Positions 58,687-64,000 of a DNA stretch of 64,000 bases are shown here, piece after piece. Both the position numbers and the translations under genes were made by a program. Below the pieces are notes generated by a model. That model made no database searches. It was not told the DNA's origin and was given only the letters and a program-made list of their open reading frames with translations. The first letter of the stretch is position 1, and the number at the start of each line of letters is the position of its first letter. This DNA comes from Asterias rubens (Eukaryota; Echinodermata; Asteroidea; Forcipulatida; Asteriidae): positions 1,178,001 to 1,242,000 of the forward strand of contig NC_047066.1 of the NCBI RefSeq assembly GCF_902459465.1. The letters run 5' to 3'.

Positions 58687-60909
58687 ATGCCGCAAGGAAA
58701 AAAAAGAAAACATGCACAGGCACCAGGGAAAAAGAGTAGTAAGCATGTTCATCAAAAGAAGGGTACCGGTGGTGGTGTCCAGAAAAAAGGTATAAAGAAA
58801 ATAATGGGGCTACACATACATTGGTTTCTTCAGTTTTACTTGGGTTGTATAGACGATGTGACCTGACGTCACTTGAAAACTATAACATGATTCGCGCGCA
58901 TACCGCTGGGTAAAACCTTTGTGTTTTGGCAGCCAGCTAGAAAGTGTATGCAATGTTACCCTGACTACGCGTCGTTTTGCCCGGCCAAACATGACGTTTA
59001 CAGTGTTTTGTCAACAGAGGGCGGTTTGAATGTAAACATTCAGTGGGTAGACTGACATTATGGGTAGACTGATATTGGGATGATAAGTTTTTATAGAAAT
59101 TAAAAATTAACTTTCAGAGTCTGTTGATTAAGCAGGATGGAGCTTGGAGGAGAAGGGTTCACATTTTACTTACAGTCTTAGTTATTAAGTTGATGCTTTT
59201 GATGTTGATTTTCAGGTCGCTTTATTGCTCCTAAGAAAGCCAGTGTCGTCAAGCTGGCCAAGCTGAGGAAGGTAAACATTTCTTTCTTAACAACCTGTTC
59301 TGGCTGAGTTTAATACTTGATTGGTAGACTTTTCAAGATGCCCATTTACAGATGTCTAACTTGTCAAGGAAACTTACCATTATGATAGTCTTATAAATGC
59401 TTCTGTCAAGGAAACTTACCATTATGATAGTCTTATAAATGCTTCTGTCAAGGAAACTTACCATTATGATAGTCTTATAAATGCTTCTGTCAAGGAAACT
59501 TACCATTATGATAGTCTTATAAATGCTTCTGTCAAGGAAACTTACCATTATGATAGTCTTATAAATGCTTCTGTCAAGGAAACTTACCATTATGATAGTC
59601 TTATAAATGCTTCTGTCAAGGAAACTTACCATTATGATAGTCTTATAAATGCTTCTGTCAAGGAAACTTACCATTATGATAGTCTTATAAATGCTTCTGT
59701 CAAGGAAACTTACCATTATGATAGTCTTATAAATGCTTCTGTCAAGGAAACTTACAATTATGATAGTCTTATAAATGCTTCTGTCAAGGAAACTTACCAT
59801 TATGATAGTCTTATAAATGCTTCTGTCAAGGAAACTTACAATTATGATAGTCTTATAAATGCTTCTGTCAAGGAAACTTACCATTATGATAGTCTTATAA
59901 ATGCTTCTGTCAAGGAAACTTACCATTATGATAGTCTTATAAATGCTTCTGTCAAGGAAACTTACAATTATGATAGTCTTATAAATGCTTCTGTCAAAGA
60001 AACTTACCATTATGATAGTCTTATAAATGCTTCTGTCAAGGAAACTTACCATTATGATAGTCTTATAAATGCTTCTGTGGATGTGGTTGTTTTCATAGAC
60101 AAATCCTATGTATTTCTTGTAAATTCTAGCCACATCTTAATTAAATTATATTTATATTCCTACTGTTTGCAATGTGCCTTTAGGCATGAAGTGCATGGCT
60201 TGTACATGTATGAAGGCATGGTTGACTTGTGCGTAAAGCACTCTTCTCCCATCACTGTGGTCCTGGTTCGAATCCCAGCTAGGGCCGTATATGCGAGTAG
60301 AGTTGTGACACTAAGGTTTTTGTCCAGGCCCTGCGGTTTTCTCTTCTCTGGATAAAGGAAACACTTTTGATGCATGGCTATAATTGCTCCTTGGTCGAAT
60401 AGTGGTTTGATGTGGCTTGCTGGGAAAGGTACCCTCGCATGCCTGGTGCTCAAACATTATGTGGCCTCATACTTTGCAATTCAGCCTCTCAGATGCAAGT
60501 GAGGCAGACAAAAGGGCCTATGAAATGTTTACTATTTATCATGTACATGTAACTCTAGCCCTAAAAATTTCTTCCATTTGAATTAATCAAACTGAGAATG
60601 GGAGAATAGTCTGGCCCGATTATGGTCGAATTGTCGAATGAGTTATTATGATTACCACTATACCAGGGTACTAGGAGAAAAAGGCGTATAAAGTACTTTT
60701 ACTTGTCAAATTTGCCAATCCTGCAGTCTTTTTCAATCAGTTTTAACGCTGTACTTCTTTTTCATGTTTAGAATCTTGAACGAGCTATCGGGAGTAACAT
60801 TGAAAAGGAAGTTGTTGCCATGGCAGCATCAAGAGAACCCAGACCGCTTACTGTGGCGAGTCGTCCAACTCCAGATTTGAAAGGAAAGACAAGTTCCAAA
60901 AAGAAATAA
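58687..60909 (+). CDS. C19orf53: UPF0390 / Leydig cell tumor 10 kDa protein homologue
   Basis: Exons 58687-58789, 59216-59271 and 60772-60909 (98 aa, about the length of the human protein). Junctions AAAAG|GTATAA, TTTTCAG|GTCGC, AGGAAG|GTAAAC and TGTTTAG|AATCT. The family signature is clear: a basic N-terminus MPQGKKRKHAQAPGKK, then KKGRFIAPKKASVVKLAK, then LRKNLERAIGSNIEKEVV and a Lys/Ser tail ending SSKKK. The protein is small, very basic and probably nuclear or nucleolar. Its molecular role is not established. Exon 2 is only 56 nt. AATAAA at 61037 is a plausible polyadenylation signal, about 130 nt past the stop. Intron 2 is occupied by the 42-bp minisatellite and a SINE. Confidence 0.92.
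59363..60076. repeat. 42-bp minisatellite, 17 copies, in C19orf53 intron 2
   Basis: Unit starts GTCAAGGAAACTTACCATTA and ends AAATGCTTCT; period exactly 42 bp from 59363. Units 10, 12 and 15 share an ACTTACAATT variant, and unit 16 has GTCAAAG. Otherwise the units look identical. The unit has no stop in one minus-strand frame, so a 266-codon frame (60133-59333) runs through the array. This is a repeat artefact. Each unit carries a GGTAAGTTTCC splice-donor-like motif on the minus strand. Confidence 0.95.
60225..60365 (+). repeat. tRNA-like SINE in C19orf53 intron 2
   Basis: GTCCTGGTTCGAATCCCAGCTAGGGCC is a good pol III B box within a T-stem. It is followed by a tail with CCCTGCGGTTTTCTCTTCTCTGGATAAA. 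The tRNA-like head is degenerate. Confidence 0.6.
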
Positions 60910-60947
60910 CACTTCAAGACAAATAGAAATGTACATAGATGTAATTA

Positions 60948-61100
60948 CTTGGGGTTGAACAAAGAAAAACTTACTAAAGTGGGACTCAAAACATTGGCCA
61001 CTGGATTAACATGGCAGTGTTGTACAACTGAGCTATAATAAAGCCCTATGTTGGCGGTGTCCCTATTTAGTCAATATCTTTGTTCGAGGGTGCCAGTCAG
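60948..61100 (-). repeat. SINE, copy 1 of a pair
   Basis: The block TTGGGGTTGAACAAAGAA, GTGGGACTCAAA, GGATTAACATGGCAGTG, GCCCTATGTTGGCGG and TCCCTATTTAGTCAA recurs with the same order at 61472-61606. On the minus strand the second copy shows GGTTTGAGTCCCAC, a B-box-like motif. It overlaps the candidate polyadenylation signal of C19orf53. Confidence 0.6.
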
Positions 61101-62780
61101 AAGCCATACAACCATAGAGTTATATATAAGAACTAGAGCGCGCACTGGCCTATATACGCGCCCCGGTATGCGAGCAGGCGGCCATTTTCTAAGTTGACAA
61201 CACAGCTATCTCACAGTGTGTGTTTGTGCGGCCATTTTGTAAGTTGAACAAACAGCATCGCTTGAGCGTTGAATAAAAAAAACCTCAAACGTGTATTTCA
61301 TATTCAAAAACTTGGTGGTGTACAAGATAGTCTTGAGTTGTACGCCAGGTTACGGTATTCCATGAATGACATATACATGTTGAGAACTTTAGCTAACAAT
61401 GCCCAGAGTATTCAGTGTATTTTAATGCAAGTTGGCTCACCCAACACAAGGCTAAAAGCCAAGACTAAAATTACTTGGGGTTGAACAAAGAACTGACTGA
61501 CTAGAGTGGGACTCAAACCTACGACCTCCGGATTAACGTGCCAGCGCTGTAACAATATTGAGCTTTTTAGCCCTATGTTGGCGATCTCCCTATTTTGTCA
61601 AAGTAGATGTACAGTATGGGTGAGAACAAGCAGAAAGTAAGAAGCATTAAATGGACAATATGAAATATTCGTCAGGCAATTGTTTTAAGTAATAACCAAT
61701 AGTGTTCAGTGCCTTTAAACCCTAATAAAATTTTATAAAACAAAAAGGAAATGTTTTGCTCCTGGTGAGTGACATGACAGTGTATTTTTGTTGTCGTCCC
61801 TCGATGAGGAAGATGAGGAAGTTTGGCGACTGTTCTTTATTCCGACACCTCTATGTTCTGACAACCCTATACAGTTAGGTAAAAACCCTGATGATTTACC
61901 AGCTAGGGTTACGGTTATTAGGGTAAAAAAAAACACTTGTTGGATTATAGGGGTGTCATTACATAGGGATGTCAGAACATGGGGTGTAACCGGAAGTTTG
62001 GCTTGAACCCAAACAGCTTCTTGGTTCCTCCCCGTCTGGAACCTAGACTACAAAACAGGAAACTTAATCCACAGGGGAAAATAATATGCCCTTTTTTTAG
62101 ATTCCGTAAATGAACTGTACAGAGTTGGTAATTAAAAGAGACTTTTTGTACAGGAGGACTGTTAAAGAATTGAAAAAAAAACCAAAACATGTCATTTAAA
62201 GAAACAAACTGAAGGTGTATGTTACTAGGATAATACCTAATAAATGGACCACAATAATTGATTGTGATGGACAAGGTAAAACCCTGTTACTGGTTGTTCA
62301 TTTTACATACCAATGTTTTTTCGTTTTCAGAAATTTCAAGACACTCTACGGAAGGAAAGCATCAGTTGTTCAATTTTTTTAAATTCAGAATTATCAAGAA
62401 ATGAAGAAAATCCAAATTGATTTGATATTTTGTGGCTCTTCTATTTTCTTGCTTCCATACCAGGCATTGTATAATTTGGTCAGCATCACCAATCTTGTTT
62501 ATCACCTATAACTGATAAGTTTCGAAGGTAGAGATGTGTGGAGAAACATTTCTTGCAAAAGAAATGAAAACTTGTTCTTTTTTTAGTTTGGCTCGTGGAC
62601 ATTTCATGTAAGGAAAACCATCTCGGACAATCATTTCATTCGACCATTATTCATTTATTTTACTACAGTTCTCCTCAATACATATATTAATGTACAAATC
62701 TTATTTTGTTGTCTTCTAAAGGTGCAGTCTCGTTGCACCTGTAATTACAATTAATAATGTGAATTATTATGTTGACTGGG
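61100..62780. other. No gene seen
   Basis: Contains a diverged direct repeat of CGGCCATTTTSTAAGTTGA (61180 and 61230) and a SINE at 61472-61606. Remaining frames are short and without recognisable features. Confidence 0.45.
61472..61606 (-). repeat. SINE, copy 2 of a pair
   Basis: Matches 60948-61100 block by block. Better preserved in the tRNA-like part (GGACTCAAACCTACGACCTCCGG on the plus strand). Confidence 0.6.
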
Positions 62781-62786
62781 AAACTG

Positions 62787-62886
62787 TTTGGGACACTAGG
62801 TGGCAGCAGACCTAAAACATTGTTCAATGTGCGCATGCTCAGAACTATGTTCAGTTTACTCCCACCTAACATTTCTAAGTATCCCA
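62787..62886. mobile_element. Small MITE with GGGACACTAGGTGGCAG end, second copy
   Basis: Left end GTTTGGGACACTAGGTGGCAGCAG, right end CTCCCACCTAACATTTCTAAGTATCCC, with the inner CATGCTCAGAACTATGTTC block. Same family as 12134-12265, with a more eroded right end. Confidence 0.6.
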
Positions 62887-63014
62887 TTGTGACAATTAAC
62901 CTTTGTTAAACCTATCATATAGTGTCGGTACATCAAAAACTAGGAGTCACAAACGACCTTGCAAGGTTCGCTGGTATTCGATGCGCGAGTTGTTACCCTT
63001 CACGTGTAAAATGC

Positions 63015-63695
63015 ATTGTACACTATTAGTAATTTGTATTAATTAAACATCGTAAACACGGCTCTTCTGAAGTAACGCAGTTTGTGAGAAAGGCGATTTC
63101 TTACTCAAATATTAATAAAATTCAGACCTGAAGCCCTTTTTAAAGCCATTATACACTTTCGGAACAGAACAAAAAAAGTTCACAGATTTAACAAATAACT
63201 TACAGGGTTTACAGAAGGTCATGGTGAAAGACTTCTCTTGAAATATTATTCCATGAAATGCTTTACTTTTTGAGAAAACATTAAAACAAACAAGTTCTCG
63301 TTGTCGAGAATTACGGATTTATTTTAAACACATGCCATGACACGACGAAACGTTCGGAAACAAGGGTGGGTTTTCCCGTTATTTTCTCCCGACTCCGATG
63401 ACCAATTGAGCCTAAATTTTCACAGGTTTGTTATTTTATATATAAGTTGTGATACACGAAGTGTTGGCCTTTGGACAATACTGTTTACCGAAAGTGTCCA
63501 ATTGCTTGAACACATCTAAAAGCAACCAAAGTTTGTGCTACAGGGGTGTTTTTTCCCTTCATTATTCTCTTGCAACTTCGATGCCCAATTGAGTCAAATT
63601 TTCGCAGATGTGTTATGTAATGCATAGGTCGGGATACTCCAATTGAGGATACTGGTCTTTGACAATTACCAAAGGTGCCCATTGTGGGACCAAAA
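63015..63695. repeat. Two tandem partial family-1-like elements
   Basis: Two right halves lie in a row. At 63385-63515: CCGACTCCGATGACCAATTGAGC, CACAGGTTTGTTATTTTATA and ACCGAAAGTGTCCAATTGC. At 63540-63690: TTGCAACTTCGATGCCCAATTGAG, GATACTCCAATTGAGGATACTGG and ACCAAAGGTGCCC. The left part of the first is at 63015-63130. The remainder, 63696-64000, shows nothing identifiable. Confidence 0.55.
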
Positions 63696-64000
63696 TGGTC
63701 CCAAATTGTTCGAATACGCACGAGATTACTCTATACATTTATTTACATCGGGGTTGCCCATCTCGTGTTGTTTGGCAATAATTAGTTTACTCCTTGCATG
63801 TTTGTAGCACAATGACATTAAATTTATAAAAATGCCACGTGCCTCCTAGCCTTTAGCCAAGGCGCACGCGGCACACCGGATGGCACGTACAACCCCAAAA
63901 ATGTAACACACGAAAAAAGACTATCACGGCGAGCGGCAAAGCCGCGAAGCGCCTTTACCAACTCGTTTTGGGGCCTTATGTTTTTCTTTACATTTGCCAA

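Noticed and set aside
59363-60076. CRISPR-like array
   Set aside because: The units are contiguous, without spacers, in a eukaryotic intron. It is a plain minisatellite.
59333-60133. 266-codon minus-strand frame of 14-residue repeats
   Set aside because: Produced by a 42-bp minisatellite whose unit lacks a stop. It lies in an intron of an oppositely oriented conserved gene, and the repeat has no codon-level conservation.
60255-60290. Possible tRNA gene (GGTTCGAATCCCAG)
   Set aside because: No matching acceptor stem or anticodon arm at the right distance. SINE remnant.

Overview
The window looks like chromosomal DNA of an invertebrate deuterostome, most likely an echinoderm and perhaps a sea star. 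The reasons are: genes split by GT-AG introns; AT-rich introns and spacers packed with small palindromic elements flanked by TTAA; an expanded family of Rolling-stone-like membrane proteins; and clear animal orthologues of GPATCH3 and C19orf53. Species cannot be fixed from the sequence alone. All splice junctions below were placed by eye from GT/AG signals, reading-frame continuity and comparison between paralogues.

Positions 1-12,000 hold two tandem copies (about 2.8-4.8 kb and 6.4-8.9 kb) of a secreted or membrane-anchored protein with a PAN/apple-like domain. Each copy carries a different frame lesion, so both look degraded. They sit among dispersed repeats, a long compound microsatellite and hairpin elements.

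Positions 13,482-42,604 are the core of the window. Four same-strand paralogues (A-D) of the Rolling stone (Rost) six-helix membrane protein family share one architecture: a short first exon ending in phase 0, a second exon with two helices ending in phase 1, and a third exon with four helices. On the opposite strand between C and D lies a two-exon Patched-domain (RND/sterol-sensing) gene of 887 codons.

Positions 44,955-61,050 look like ordinary housekeeping territory: a small two-exon gene of unknown function (152 aa), GPATCH3 on the minus strand (7 exons, 647 aa), and the C19orf53/UPF0390 orthologue on the plus strand (3 exons, 98 aa), whose second intron contains a 17-copy, 42-bp minisatellite. 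The rest, to 64,000, is repeats and unassigned sequence.

Much of the spacer DNA is explained by a few families: a TTAA-flanked palindromic element of about 390 bp (at least a dozen full or partial copies), a second TTAA-flanked palindrome of about 370 bp (four copies), several other hairpin elements, and tRNA-like SINE remnants.
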